From Engraulis encrasicolus (taxonomy: Eukaryota > Chordata > Actinopteri > Clupeiformes > Engraulidae), in contig NC_085878.1 in NCBI RefSeq assembly GCF_034702125.1, positions 18,792,057-18,856,056 of the forward strand: 64,000 bases of DNA. Reading direction: 5' to 3'. The notes beneath the pieces are model-generated. The model did no database searches and was not told the origin of the DNA. It saw only the letters and a program-made list of their open reading frames with translations. Both the position numbers and the translations under genes were made by a program. The number at the start of each line of letters is the position of its first letter. Within the stretch, counting starts at the first letter, position 1. Below are positions 36,363 to 51,125 of the stretch, piece after piece.

Positions 36363-38684
36363 TTACATGTTTAATGACTTAAAAACAAAAAATACATCTG
36401 GACATAAAAGCATTTTGGGAAATCATACTGTGGTCAGGTGAGACTGGATTATAGTTATTTGGCCATTACAATGGGAGGTGTGCACGATACACTAAATTCT
36501 ACGAAATTTGACAAATGATGCATCCTGGGTCTGTCTGTCAGCTGTGCCGAGTTTGGAGTTTCCCGTAGTGCACTGATTGTATTGCACTGATCAAAGTTCA
36601 ACAAGGAGTTTATGCAAAAGAACATTACAATGTCTTGAAATAGCCACACCAATCTTGAGAGCTTAACATCATGGAACATGTATAAATTAATTTGAAGCAG
36701 GCTGTCTATACAAGGCGATTGAATTCTGGATAGAATAATTCAGCAGTACCAGACTGCTGGAAGTTCTATAGAAAGCATCCAAAGGCCATTAGATCAGCAA
36801 AAGTGAGCTCTTCTTCATATTGGAATACTGTACCTTGTTTAGGATTCCCATTTATGCACATGCCTGTTTTTTCTTGGATACAATTTTACCTATTAAAATG
36901 ATTTCACAACTTAATTGTTTCTCTTTCTTTCCACATGGTTTCTGTGGAAACCACAGCTGCTGCTTCAAAAGCTCAACAAGACATAAACCAATATAATGAT
37001 TTTCCAAAAGGATGCCCAAACCTTTTCATATGTGTGCTACACTATTTTGCATTTGGCGATTCTGTCATACATCCTCACATTGTTACTGTGACTAATCATT
37101 TGTTTCTTTTCACAACACAGCATTTAATAGAACAACGACATGATACAAATGAAGAGTTTCATTGCAAAACTGTGTATGTTCATTTTGGAACATTTTGGGA
37201 AATTGGCATTTTTGTATTGGACATTGCATTACATTGCAAAATGCAAAAGTGTGCTCTCAAAATATTTGAATGGCAAGACACATGAACAGACACCTGAACA
37301 GCCATTTCCAATAATAAAATGCAAAAGTCAAAAATGGTGGATAGGACACCATTTTGCAACAACACTCTTCAAATATTTAATTTGCTGATGTTTTGGTTTC
37401 GGTTCCCACAATAAGCAGGGTCACACCAGATCTACCAGGTGATCAAGATTCTTCTTCTTCTTAAGAATGATCTGATACTCTTACATAAAACCGGTCCACA
37501 AAGAGGGAGCCAAGCATGGCATTTTTGGGCTATTGTGAATGACAATGAGGGCATGAGATTACAGAAATTATGTTGTTTACCATGGGAACATGACATAACC
37601 AGATGCCAGTGTAGAATCGGATGGCAATGGTACACTGATCATGTATAAAGTTACAGATTGCCATCAGCGTTGACTCCACAGTGTCACTCTCGCCTGACTC
37701 CTTATTGGCAAAAGTAGGCCTACTTAATACGGCCATCACGAGAAATGCTAGACCATGGGAAAGAAATTTTGGGCACAGCCAAGCCATTTGTAGCTCGGAA
37801 GAATAGAGCTGCCCCCCATCACAATAAGACTAAAATAATAAAACCAAAAGGATTTTTTTTACCAGCCTCTTCTTCAAATGACAATTTGCACATGCAATAT
37901 GCCATTGCAAAGCTCTATGAAAGTCATGCAACAAATCATGGAACTGATCACACTTCCACAGAATAGATTACAGTATTCTGTTGAGAAGGGGAGAGATCTG
38001 CAATCCTGTTTATTTGGTGTTGACCATGTTGCATGATGGTGTCAAGACCTAGGTGCATAGACTTGGGCATTGAAAGACTGTGTCCAGCATCAAAATGACA
38101 CGCCTCACTCAACGCTATACAGCAGATATAGTCATACATGAAAAGATTAACGCTAAACCAGAGACATTCAACATTTCATTGTTTTATCTCAAAGCACATC
38201 TGTTAGCATTTCATTTCATACACGTAAAGATAATCATATATTTGCTGTAGACCAGGAGTGATTTGTAGGGGGAATGCCCCCCCTCCCCCACTTCAGTAAT
38301 CTATCAGTAACAACAACAGTAGGTCAACAAAACAAGTTGTAATAAACTAGTAATAAACCCAGACAATGCTAAGTGGTGGTACAAACCCTTCACATACCTG
38401 GGTCCACCAGTGTGCAATCTCCAGGACACAGAATATCACTTGAGATATATGCAGTTCACTGCTTTGTTTGGTATTCAGCTTTCCCAATCTCACAACACTA
38501 ACCAAAATGCCGCAGAACTCATTCACTGAAAATAAGGTCTTATTATCATGTTATTTATTTTGATGTTATGTGTAACATTAACAGATAGACAATCCAAACA
38601 TTTTATAAGCAACTGAACTTCTCCTTCAGCTTGATAGACATCTCATTCCTAATCCGCAGAACTTCTTCAGTACAGCAATCTGGC
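36363..38684. other. AT-rich intergenic DNA without a recognised gene
   Basis: I find no exon or complete mobile element. A block at about 37985-38110 (GCAATCCTGTTTATTTGG and CCAGCATCAAAATGACACGC) is weakly similar to about 43985-44065 (GTAATCCTGTTTGCTAGG and CCAGCATCAAGATGACACAC), suggesting an old dispersed repeat. Confidence 0.5.
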
Positions 38685-38692
38685 TGATGCAG

Positions 38693-39158
38693 GGCTGTGA
38701 TTCTCAAACTGTGGGCCCTGAAGGTATTCCAAGTGGGCCCTGAAATCATCTTCTGAAAGTCAAAATATAATGTGTGTGTGTGTGTGTGTGTGTGTTAGGG
38801 CTGCACGATATATCGAAAATGTATCGATATCGCAAAATCACGGCTTGCGATACACAAGTTGGCTATATCGTGATACCTACTTTTTCTTTTTTAATAACAG
38901 CCAATTTGGTGAAAAGTTTTAAAAAGGTATTAAAAAGGTTGACATTTTAAGTTGATGCTGTAAATTAGCCATGCATTTTTCAGAATAAAAACATAATGTT
39001 GGGAATAAAACATTGCTCTCAGTTGTTACATGATAAAGTGTAGAATGGCAAGTAGGGGAAAATGTACAGTATGTATATATTAAATATCGTGAGTTATATC
39101 GATATCGCGATACAGTCATGTTATCGTGTATCGCATATTTTTCTAATATCGTGCAGCC

Positions 39159-39217
<59 letters not shown>

Positions 39218-39313
39218 TTGCGTTGTCTTGTTTATTGAGTTGTCTTGTTTATTGACCCCGGACATTTGTGAAATTTTCAAGTGGGCCTCAAGTTGGAAAA
39301 GGTTGAGAACCCC
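38693..39313. mobile_element. Outer hAT-like MITE carrying a (TG)n array and a second hAT
   Basis: The ends TGATTCTCAAACTGTGGGCC and AAGGTTGAGAACCCC are inverse-related (the TTCTCAAAC class of hAT ends). The flanks TGATGCAG (38685-38692) and TGATGTAG (39314-39321) match at 7 of 8 bases. The middle is a (TG)n array split by the insertion at 38796-39161. Confidence 0.7.
38796..39161. mobile_element. hAT-type MITE inserted inside a (TG)n array
   Basis: Starts TAGGGCTGCACGATAT and ends ATATCGTGCAGCCCTA, an inverted repeat of 16 bases with one mismatch. The interior is rich in ATCGATATCG words. Both flanks are GTGTGTGT, consistent with an 8-bp duplication made within the (TG)n array (38771-38795 and 39162 to about 39214). 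It is 366 bp long and non-coding. Confidence 0.9.
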
Positions 39314-39993
39314 TGATGTAGGGCATGCCTACTTCTTAAGACCCCTCCCTTCTCCACTTGGCAAAAGTCACATGTCAAGGAGTGAAGAGCAATTGTTGTC
39401 ACACCCCCTCAAGACAAATGCCTAGGCTTGTTTGAGTGGTAATGAACCAAATCTTGTTGATTGATGTCTGTTTACACATGTGAGCAAGAACTCACACACA
39501 CCGCAAATTTTTACATTTAAAAATGTAAGCATCGTCAAACAGAAATCTTCTATAAGACGATGAGCTCACTATGCAAATTATTGATTAATTAATTAGTTGA
39601 TTAACCTTTCAACTGGGTCTCACGCCAGTAGAGAGTTTATTTCATCGAGTTTATTTCATCGATTAATGGTTTAATCAACAATTAATCTTTAATCTATTAA
39701 TTGTTGACATTCCTTGCTCGTACCAATAATCTATGTATGTAGCAGATGACATTGCTGTCAGAGTGAGGGAACGAATAGGCCTACAACTAGCACACAAATA
39801 ATTCAAAGGAGTGTCACCACCACCGAGGAGTTGTGTTCTTACACAATACACATAAACCACAAAATAAAAACCCACAAAAATTCAGAAATGTGACCTGGCT
39901 ACATATTAATCTATCAGGTTACAGCCTCTTAGAGGACTAAGTGTGAAGTTGTCAAATTGAGTGGAAGGGGTGTGACAAAATATCAAAAGGTTT

Positions 39994-39995
<2 letters not shown>

Positions 39996-40073
<78 letters not shown>
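39996..40073. repeat. (CA)n microsatellite
   Basis: About 39 uninterrupted CA units. Confidence 0.97.
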
Positions 40074-40075
<2 letters not shown>

Positions 40076-40330
40076 CCATTGACTTCCATTCATATTTACT
40101 CTAATAATAGCTAAAGAATGCTAAACTGTGCCCAAACCAAAACAATCCATAACCTTAACCTGTCAGTGAGGAAATGTTTTTACACTTTTTCTTTTACCAA
40201 TAGCAACAAAACTACCCCAGCAAATGGTGTCAAAACATGTGGGGTCCAGGATTTGGGGCCCACATGGAGAGAGGGCCCTACCCTGTCGGTGTGCTCCAAT
40301 AGCAGTGGCCTCACAAAGGTAGATTTGTGC

Positions 40331-42019
<1,689 letters not shown>

Positions 42020-42363
42020 TTACACAGACCAGACAGATAAACATCATTGATCATAATCATAGCAGCAGACAGAGAGAAAGAGATCACCCTGCATATCCAG
42101 AGTTTAATCAATTTGGTATGTTACAAAAAAGGTCCAATGCAAGGACACTTTAATTTGTTGTTACAACTGAAAATGATAGCCTGCGCCAGACTATATCACA
42201 CAGGTGAAAAACATACTGTAGTCTGGGAACCATATTCCTTTTCTAATAGGGGAGGTTGATCTAAACTATTGTAAAACTAAAATACTAAAGATGGATGGAA
42301 AGCTGACATCTGATGTGTCAGCATGGTGGATCTGTAAACAAACTATAAGCTTTTGTTTGTCTA

Positions 42364-42613
42364 ATTACCTCTGCCAAGGAGGTTATGTTCAGTATAGTTT
42401 GTCTGTCAGCAGGATAATTCAAAAAGTTATGAACAGATTTTAACGAAATTTGTTGGAAGTGACAAAAGGAATAAGTGATTACATTTGGGAATTTAAATCA
42501 GGATTTTTTTTAGGCTTAAAAGATGAAAGAAAAATGAGGGTGTAACATAGTCAAATGTTCTATCAAACAGCTTACTTGACGGGGGTCTGCACTCTCTGAG
42601 TGCATTTCTAGTT
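42364..42613 (+). repeat. Widespread repeat with ACCTCTGCCAAGGAGGT-type start
   Basis: Starts ACCTCTGCCAAGGAGGTTAT and ends GGTCTGCACTCTCTGAGTGC plus ATTTCTAGTT. Both ends match a repeat I know from many fish genomes, with the internal TGTCTGTCAGCAGGAT and ACGAAATTTGTTGGAAG also typical. It appears as a short, internally deleted copy. Its class is not certain. Confidence 0.6.
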
Positions 42614-45600
42614 ACAGTTCTATAACAGGAATGAAAAGGAGCTGAAAGGAGCTGAGAATGCTCAACTACTACTATGAGAGGACTGCTGTGACATAGGAAA
42701 TGGGGCTGCATTCTGTTGGTTCATTCTGTTCTGCAACAGCAAATGTTAACCATCTGATAAACAGCAACAGGAAGAGGTAAATCCACATGGATTTAAACAT
42801 GACAATCCTAAGAACTCAAATGCCATGAAAATAGTGATCACTGTAGCAGCAGCATACTGCATGCGGAATACAGGACTATACTCCCCAAACAGAAGACCAT
42901 ACTTCAGATGGCTATATTCAGGAACATATTTGAATGTCCAGCAATTGACATTCAAAAGATAGCAACAATAAGCCATTGACCTAGTTTGATGGTGTTACAA
43001 TTCCATGACATGATGAATTACCTCACGTGTTGTCAAAATAGAAGTCAATGTCATCTTATAACCAAAGGGCGTCACCTGACAAATAACTTAATAAATCCGT
43101 CAACCATCGAACCCAAAGGCATGAAGCCTGAAGGAAATGAAGGAACGCTTTACAGGAACACTCAACATACCAGTTCTTTGGCATGTTTGCAGAAATGGTA
43201 AACTATATGTATGGAATCACTTATTTATTTTTGTGTGGTATATTTGAGTTAGTTCATTTTTATGATGAAAGCGAAAACTAGGTTAAATAAAGAGGAAATA
43301 AAATCTTTTATGTTATTCCGCATGCCTCACTGCTAGGCCTTTGTAAACTGCCTGTTGACCTCTGCCTTGAACCTGTGCCACCCACTGAATTTTCTGGTGA
43401 CAAATACTTTTTTGTCTTCGACAAATTCTAATATTTGTGTGAATATACCCCGAAGCGGTTAACCCATTTTATCCTAAGGCACCTGCAAAAAACACCTGCT
43501 GAATGCCTAAGCCCTTTTTGGGAAAAGGTGCCCTCTGCCTATTAAAACCTAAATATCTCAGCCTCCGAAGCACATTAAAACATGAAATAATTTGCATTTA
43601 AAAGCTGGACCCTCATCTTTAATTAGAATGCGTTCATTCAGCTCTAACATATCCACATTTTAGGACTAAAAAACCTCAAATCTCAAGAGCCTGAATACGG
43701 CGTACCATACTGTATGTCACTCCAGGCACCAAAGGTCAAATAGTATGCTGCATCAGGCTAAAATGAGACAAAAGAATCTGGAGAAATTAAAATATGTATT
43801 TTTTCCAATACATAGATAAGAACATAAGATGAACATGTTGGCAAAACAGTATTATAAAGATGATGCACAGACACTGGTCTGCTCACAATTGCAGATAATG
43901 TGTCGGGAATAATAATTCAAATTTGTGGACCTGATATTAGCCTCACAATGCAGAGAAGAGTTCTGCTATGAAGGGTAGAGCTTGGTAATCCTGTTTGCTA
44001 GGCTTACAGTAAGTTTCCATCTGATGGTTATGATATCCTACCTCCAGCATCAAGATGACACACCTCAAAACAACAGATGAAAATTATAGATAAACACCGC
44101 CCTATGCCCAGATCAGATAAATTACGACTTCGCTCAGTCACGTACCACTCTGGTCATTGCATTCCAATGGTTAATAATAAATATACAATACCCTCATTAA
44201 GACTCCTCTCCTCCTTTTCCTAATTATTCTAATAAAGACAAACACTGCTTGGCCATTTAAAACCCCATTCCATTAGGCTTCGAACAAGCATTGGTATGAA
44301 ACAGAAGCAATATGGGCAATTCAACATTATTGTTTTCCAACAGTGAAAAACCCTCTCAGTGGCTTAGACACACTTATTTTGTCATTTTGCATTGGTTTGT
44401 GATCAGAATATAATATACTTCACACATACATATTAAGTAGGCCTATATTACTGTAGGCCTAACTGTGGTTCAGGTGAAAAGGCAATGGTCAATAATGCAA
44501 CAAATAGGAAGACATAGGCCTACGGTATATTTGATAAACACTGTAACACATGACTTTTTGGCTTCACCCTTGAAACATGAACAAGGTCGGGGCATTTTAT
44601 TTTCTTCACAATTGATTGTTATTCGTTAATTTTCTGTTTTCTGAATGAGCCAACAGCCAAGTACTGTTTGCCAAATAGTTGCAAAAGATCTCAGAATCTC
44701 CAGACTGAAAAATAACATGTCATTCAAAGACCTGATAAATGAAACGGATATAATCTGACAAAGTGTTTGAGATAACAGTGCTTGATTGACAAGGTATGTC
44801 CTTGTTTCTCTTCATGACAGAGAAGAAGCGTGTCACACTGTGGGATTTCTGAAATGCCTTGAAAGACATACTGGCTTGACTCTGCACAAAATTCTGCGGT
44901 GGAGGCTCAAATGACAGATGTATCTGGTTTCTTTTATGTCTTTTATTTCTTTTTCACATATTGTGACTCACTTTATATTATCCGTTGGGGGAAAAGACCA
45001 GTATCTGTGCTGTGTTTAAGTACAAAGACATCTGTTCATGACACATGTTGGTTTTCGAAAATGTTGCACCTCTGTTTTTTTTTTTTTGCAATGCATGATG
45101 CATGTCTAAAGTGTGCTGTACTACATTTTTGTTGGAGAAAAATGAAGAAACAGTCCAATCTACATCTAGCCAGGCACAAAAAGCTGATATTGAAAATGTG
45201 GAATGCATTCATTTCCAGATACTCTCTGATAAATTATTTGGATATGTTGATGGTATACATATGAAAGTAAACATCTCAGAAACAATTGATGGGGAGCAAA
45301 TTTGACAGATTGTTTTATGCAAATCATGACCTGCAGTATTTTTCCATCAAGACTACGTCCAGAATGTCACTCAAGGTCAGATGTGCTGTATGTGTCAGGT
45401 GACTTTTGAGAAGAGAATTCTCCTCCTCTTCTCGAAAGCAATACAATTAACATCATGTCACACCCAAAGAATTCACTGAGGTAAGTTTCACTTTAGGAGA
45501 AATGGTAAAACAGACTGGGTAGTGTAGTGTGGTGTGCAGGGGTGATAGTGAAAAAAAATCCTGAGCCTGAACTTTTTTCCTGGTCGGGGAGGGGGGGCCG

Positions 45601-46623
45601 GGGGACGACGGGACATACTGCATATGAGACGTAATGTAGGCCTTATTATTATTCAAACACATTATTCAAACATTTAAGATAATGTTTTCATTTTTGCATT
45701 ATTTCTATAGTGTTATTCACGAAAACACAGATAATTTCCCTGTTGGTAGGCTACAGCACTTGGCTGAAAGAAACTGACCACCACGTTCAATTCTAGCTGT
45801 AAAAACGAATACCAACGTATGCAGTTAGAAATGCATTCTAGGCTTGTGATGTTGCACTAAAGTTATTGAGGTGGGTATTGAACCAATGCAACATTTCAAC
45901 ACCAGAATGCATTTCTGAAAACATGGTGCATATTTTACCACATTGAATTAACTGAAAGCTACATATGTAGCAGCCATACCAAGACAGGTCAGTAGGAGGC
46001 AATACTACTCCAAAGTACAGTAACTACACTCTGTCCAAAATAGAGGAGGTGATTACCAATTAATTGAGCAATACTTTTAAATGACATGACATTTGCTGCA
46101 AGCTGATAAGTTTCATTTTCATTGGGACATTGCTCATATAACTTGTATAGGCTACTGGACATACGTTTTTAGATAGCCTACTCGTGGCCCCATGGTCTAC
46201 CTATAACCACAGATTGTTTAAGGGCTGTGCTATAACCCCTGCCTTTCCGTTGTAGGGAAACGCCCTTTAATTACCGGTACATGATATTTAGGGCACAAGC
46301 GCATGATTGGCTACATGCAGGCCCACGTTCACATCGCATATTTCGACTCCACGGATGACAGAACCAGTGGTTATTACGGACAGGACAGTATATATAGCCT
46401 GTGTGACTACTGCGCGACTTTCGCATTGTAGTCAATTAAAATACATGAAAATCACTCGCGTGTACACACGCCCATTACAATGTACGAGTTGAAAAGATAA
46501 CAGAAAGCAACAAAAACAAAGACATGACCGAATTAAGCTACATGAAAATAGCACAGGGCGTGAAGATAAGATGAACATTCACTGCATGTCTAGGTGACAC
46601 CGTGGTGGCCACATGAACGCAAG
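42614..46623. other. AT-rich intergenic DNA without a recognised gene
   Basis: No exon with supporting splice signals or homology is visible. The reading frame at 44899-45264 is low-complexity and lacks splice context. Several TAGGCCTA words cluster at 44438-44522. The region just before the LTR element (46190-46450) contains CGC-rich words but no clear promoter. Confidence 0.5.
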
Positions 46624-46628
46624 CCAAG

Positions 46629-46875
46629 TGTTTCGTTTGTATTGTGGGTTCTTCAATAAACACACCGGTACTTGAAGAGAACGGTCTTTATAGTAGTTCT
46701 AAATTGGTTGCACTTCACATTACAGGCGTACACAACTGTGTTACTACTACATTGTACTGCTCTGAACACTGTATGTTCTAACACTAGGCTTTTATACAAT
46801 GCACGGGCGCCACCTATCTAGCACATAGGGAATTACACCATTCAGGATGACCAATCACTGGTTCATATCATTACA
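46629..46875 (-). repeat. 3' LTR (left copy)
   Basis: A 247-bp direct repeat of 51126-51366, differing by about 9 substitutions and one 6-bp indel (near 3.7% divergence). TATAAAAG on the - strand is at 46789-46796. Confidence 0.95.
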
Positions 46876-46887
46876 TCTCCCTTCTTT
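46876..46887 (-). other. Polypurine tract
   Basis: AAAGAAGGGAGA on the - strand directly abuts the 3' LTR, the expected site for plus-strand DNA priming. Confidence 0.85.
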
Positions 46888-47058
46888 AGATAAAAGTATT
46901 ATACTTTTAAAATGGTAGCTCATGTACATTTAAACCTTATGAACTTACTTTAACTTAACTTTTAATCTATTGAAATGTACTTACTTTAATCTGAAAATCC
47001 ATCCAACTATATAAAACTTTATTTCAAAATGTTACCTCATCCTGACCGAACTGCAATA

Positions 47059-47961
47059 CTAAATCTGTTCAATCAGTCTCTCTGGTGGTCGTATAACCCT
47101 TGACGATCTCTTGAGGGGTTGTCCTGGACTCGGAGCAGGATCTGGACTCGGCTCCGGAACTGTTGCCTCAGATGATGGATTCTCTGGTTGCTGATGTTGC
47201 TCGGCTGCTTCATCAGGCGGTTGATCTGCTTTTGCTGGCCCCAGGATGTCACGGCGATTCCTTCTCAGCACAGCGCCATCTTCTGTCTGAATGTTGTATG
47301 ATCTTGGTTGAACTTCTTTCAGGACAGTTGCTTTCTGTGACCATGTGTTGGCTTTGTCTTTGAGTCTCACCATGTCGCCAGTATGCAGTTCAGGTAAGTC
47401 ATGTGTTCCTCTGTCGTAGTAGAACTTTTGTTTTGTTTTCTGCTGTTCTTTGTATCGCTTTACCTTTCCTCCCTCCTTCGTTTTCAGCAGCTTTTCCTGA
47501 ATCGGCAGGTTTGATCTCAGTCTGCGTCCCATGAGGAGTCTTGCAGGTGACATACCACACTCCAGTGGCGTTGTGCGGTACACAAGCAGGCTTTGGTAGT
47601 AGTCTGTTCCACTGTCTTTGGCTTTGTACAACAGTCTTTTCACAGTCTGAACTGACTTTTCAACTAGGCCATTCGACTGTGGGTAATGCGGACTCGATGT
47701 TGTGTGCACAAAGTTCCAGTCCTCTGCAAAGCGTCTGAAGCTGTCACTGGAAAATTGCGGGCCGTTATCAGAGAAGACCTCGCTTGGCGCTCCATGCCTC
47801 GCAAATACGGCTTTCATGGCTGTTATTACTGCCTCTGCTGTTGTAGAATTCAGCCTACTAACCTCTGGATACAAAGAATAGTAATCTGTCACGACAATGT
47901 AATCTTTTCCAGCACATTCAAACAGGTCAGCACCTACTTTTTGGTATGGTCTGTCGGGCAC
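47059..47961 (-). pseudogene. Integrase core and C-terminus, out of frame with upstream pol
   Basis: About 300 codons. The first catalytic Asp is in GADLFE, the second in FSDNGPQF and the Glu in NGLVEKSVQ, giving the D,D(35)E core. A GPY-like basic C-terminal part follows (GDMVRLKDKANTWSQKA). The frame opens without its own ATG and is offset from the 1010-codon frame ending at 47927, so the polyprotein is broken between the integrase zinc-binding domain and the core. Confidence 0.9.
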
Positions 47962-50959
47962 TGTTGAGTGGTTCAGCTGGATTGCGTGGTCGATATTTCA
48001 GACATATTTTACAACCAGACACTTCATTTGAGATGTGTTGATTTAGCTGTGGCCAGTACATCACCTCACGAGCTCTCTTACGACACTTTTCAATTCCAAG
48101 ATGTCCTGCATGAATTCTCTTGAGCATGTCATGTCGTAGACTCTTTGGAATGACAATCCTGCTGCCCTTGTAGATGAGGTCATCGACTATAGACAACTCT
48201 GCTCTGCAATCCCAGTATTCTGTGATGTCGGGTGAACAATTTTGTTTTGTGTTGGGCCATCCATCTTTAATGATTTGGCGTAATCTTTTCAATGTTTCAT
48301 CTTTGTTTGTCTCTGTCTTTATCAGTTCCATCTTGGTATCAGAAACAGGTAAGGCACTTGTGATCATATCCACATAAGCATTCACATCATCATTCACGTT
48401 ACTGCTCACCGGTTCCTTTGGGTCAACTGCTCTTGACAAGGTGTCGGCGGTGTACATCAGCTTGCCTGGTGTATACGTCACTGTCAATGAGTAGCGTTGA
48501 AGGCGAATCATCATTCTCTGGATTCTCAGTGGACAGTCATTGAGTGTTTTTTTAAACAGTGCAATTAATGGCTTATGATCAGTTTCGACACTTACTTCCT
48601 GTCCTGATATGAACTGGTGAAATCTCTCGCTTGCGTAAGTTATGCTCAAAAGCTCCTTCTCAATTTTTGCATAACGCGTCTCCGCGTCTGTCATAGAGCG
48701 CGATGCATATGCAATGGGTTGCCATTCATCATACAGCTGCAGGAGAACAGCTCCTAGTCCACTTTGTGATGCATCGGACGAGATCTTGATGGGCTTTGCT
48801 GGATCATAGAATCTCAGTACCGGTTCAAGTGTAAGCTGTGTCTTCAGGTCTTTCCATGCTTTTTCATGTTCATGACTCCACTCCCACTCTGTTTTCTTTT
48901 CAGTTAGTTGTCTCAATGGTGCCATGCGTTCAGATAGATTAGGTATAAACTTTCCCATGTAGTTTACCATTCCATTGAATCTCTGCACATCTTTTTTGCA
49001 TTGTGGCCTTGGCATGTTTTCTATTGCTGTCACTTTTCGGGGATCAGGCCTAACTCCCTCACTGCTCAGTATATCTCCAACAAATGTCAGTTCTTTCACG
49101 CCCAGCTGGCATTTCTCTTTGTTCAATTTCAGGTTTGCTTTTCTTGTCGCCTCTAGGACACTTTTCAGCCTCTGATCGTGCTCAGCTTTTGTACTTCCCC
49201 ACACGATTATGTCATCCATGGAGGTGTCTACACCTTCCAAGTGCTCATAGATCATATGAATTGTCTTGTGATACACTTCAGGCGCTGAGGCTATGCCAAA
49301 TGGTAATCTCAAAAATCGGTATCTGCCAAAAGGACTGTTAAACGTGCACAATTTTGAGCTTGCACTGTCCAATTTCAGTTGCCAAAATCCCGAAGATGCA
49401 TCTAACTTGCTAAAGTATTGTGCATTGGCGAACTGTGACATTATTTCTTCTCTTGTGGGTAATTTGAAATGTTCACGCTTTATAGCTCTGTTCAAATTTC
49501 TCGGGTCCATGCATACTCTCGGCTTGCCATTCTTTTTGTTCACAATGACCAGTGAACTCACCCAGTCAGTTGGTTCGTCTATTCTCTCGATCACTTCCAG
49601 CCTTTCCATCCTGTCCAATTCATCTTTCATGGGCTTTTGAAGAGCAAATGGCACTTTTCGGCATGGATTTATGACTGGTGGCACTGTCTTGTCAACTTGG
49701 ATCGTGTGCTCTCCGGGAAGACAGCCTAGACCCTGAAACAGATCCTTGTAATCTTCCATCAGTTCATCATATTTTGTATTTGCATTTTCCACTGCTAGCA
49801 CTCTCTTTACTAGATTCAGTCTCTCACAGGCAGCTAATCCTAATATGGTCTGCACATTTCCAGCCGCTACTATGAACGCCAGTGTATGCTCTTTCTCTTT
49901 GTGTGTCACTTTGACCATGCATTTTCCTTTAACAGGTATTGCTGCGCCGGAATATCCACTCACTTTCACTTTTGTTGCATGTAATTTTGGTCTGGGTCTG
50001 ATTTTGTTAAACACAGTCTCTGAAATCACATTTGCTTGTGCTCCTGTGTCTAATTTCATCACAATGTTTGTGTCATTCACTTTTAGGTTCAGCATCCAAT
50101 CATTTTTGTCTGTATTTTCTTCTGTTACTACATCCACATAGAATTCCTCAGAGTCACTCTCATTCACTGTATGCACTTTGCTTGGTTGTGCCTGACTCTT
50201 GCACTGCCTTGCATAATGGTTCTTTCTGTTGCAATTATTACACACTTTACCATACGCGGGGCATTTCTTGGGAGGATGCTGCGTGCCACATCGACTACAT
50301 GCGTTTGCTTGCACGTCTCTGCGCGCCGGTTTCGTTTCACGATTTATGTCGGGAGCGCCGCTTTTCTTCCTGACTGCTCCTCGTTCTTCTCTCCTCACTG
50401 CATCAACGTTGCAACTCTCGCTGACCAGTGCTTTTGCTTGCGTTCTGACTGTTTCCGCTGCTCTACACAGAGTTAGTGCTTTAGTTAGATCCAAATTTTC
50501 CTCTCTCAGTAGCCTTTCTCGCAGAACGTTATCTGGAATTCCGCAAACAAGCCTGTCTTTTATCAACGAGTCTGTCAGCCCTCCAAATTCACACGTCTTG
50601 CTTCTGTTCCTCAATTCGGTTACATACTGATCAATGGTTTCTCCCGTTTTCTGAACACATGTAAAGAATCTGTGCCTCTCAAACGTGACGTTTCTTTTTG
50701 GAATACAGTAATCCTCAAACTTCTGTAGTATTTTGTCCAGTTTCATTTTGTCATCATCATTATCAAACTTAAAGGTGTTATAGACCTCAAGTGCATCTTC
50801 GCCCACTACATGTAAAAATACGGATGCCTTCACTTTTGGAGGTTTATCGTCGGCACCAATAGCTGATACATACAATTGAAATCGTTGCTTAAACTTCCTC
50901 CAATTCTCAGCTACATTACCTGTCAGCAGCAGATTAGGTGGTGGTTGAAGCGCTTGCAT
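47927..50959 (-). CDS. Retrotransposon Gag-Pol polyprotein (truncated by frameshift)
   Basis: A single 1010-codon frame from ATG 50959. Gag occupies residues 1 to about 270 and ends with knuckles at about 221-233 (C-x2-C-x8-C, diverged) and C240-x2-C-x4-H-x4-C253. The aspartic protease has DTG at 304-306. Reverse transcriptase has KLDASSGFWQL near 518-528, LPFGIASAP, and SMDD at 580-583, where an aromatic residue normally precedes xDD. RNase H has SSDAS at 727-731 and TDHKP at 793-797, with TADTLSRA at 837-844. The integrase HHCC region (HAGHLG ... CKICLKY) follows, and then the frame runs into a stop. Gag and pol share one frame, without the shift found in many retroelements. Confidence 0.93.
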   Translation of the reverse strand: MQALQPPPNLLLTGNVAENWRKFKQRFQLYVSAIGADDKPPKVKASVFLHVVGEDALEVYNTFKFDNDDDKMKLDKILQKFEDYCIPKRNVTFERHRFFTCVQKTGETIDQYVTELRNRSKTCEFGGLTDSLIKDRLVCGIPDNVLRERLLREENLDLTKALTLCRAAETVRTQAKALVSESCNVDAVRREERGAVRKKSGAPDINRETKPARRDVQANACSRCGTQHPPKKCPAYGKVCNNCNRKNHYARQCKSQAQPSKVHTVNESDSEEFYVDVVTEENTDKNDWMLNLKVNDTNIVMKLDTGAQANVISETVFNKIRPRPKLHATKVKVSGYSGAAIPVKGKCMVKVTHKEKEHTLAFIVAAGNVQTILGLAACERLNLVKRVLAVENANTKYDELMEDYKDLFQGLGCLPGEHTIQVDKTVPPVINPCRKVPFALQKPMKDELDRMERLEVIERIDEPTDWVSSLVIVNKKNGKPRVCMDPRNLNRAIKREHFKLPTREEIMSQFANAQYFSKLDASSGFWQLKLDSASSKLCTFNSPFGRYRFLRLPFGIASAPEVYHKTIHMIYEHLEGVDTSMDDIIVWGSTKAEHDQRLKSVLEATRKANLKLNKEKCQLGVKELTFVGDILSSEGVRPDPRKVTAIENMPRPQCKKDVQRFNGMVNYMGKFIPNLSERMAPLRQLTEKKTEWEWSHEHEKAWKDLKTQLTLEPVLRFYDPAKPIKISSDASQSGLGAVLLQLYDEWQPIAYASRSMTDAETRYAKIEKELLSITYASERFHQFISGQEVSVETDHKPLIALFKKTLNDCPLRIQRMMIRLQRYSLTVTYTPGKLMYTADTLSRAVDPKEPVSSNVNDDVNAYVDMITSALPVSDTKMELIKTETNKDETLKRLRQIIKDGWPNTKQNCSPDITEYWDCRAELSIVDDLIYKGSRIVIPKSLRHDMLKRIHAGHLGIEKCRKRAREVMYWPQLNQHISNEVSGCKICLKYRPRNPAEPLNSARQTIPKSRC

Positions 50960-51113
50960 CTTTGCTTTTGTTATGCTCTTTTACTCCCGCGGAAAACAGG
51001 CTAACAATTTGGTTGACTTAGCTGGCTATGTTCTCTGTCCGGACTAGCATCAGACGTTTTCAGTCAATCCTCTTCAACTTGCCGTTAATTTTGAAGTTTC
51101 TCCCCAAGTCCAT

Positions 51114-51125
51114 CTTCTGACACCA
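51114..51125 (-). other. Primer-binding site, tRNA-Leu type
   Basis: TGGTGTCAGAAG on the - strand, immediately inside the 5' LTR, is complementary to the 12 3'-terminal bases (...CTTCTGACACCA) of a vertebrate tRNA-Leu. Confidence 0.85.
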
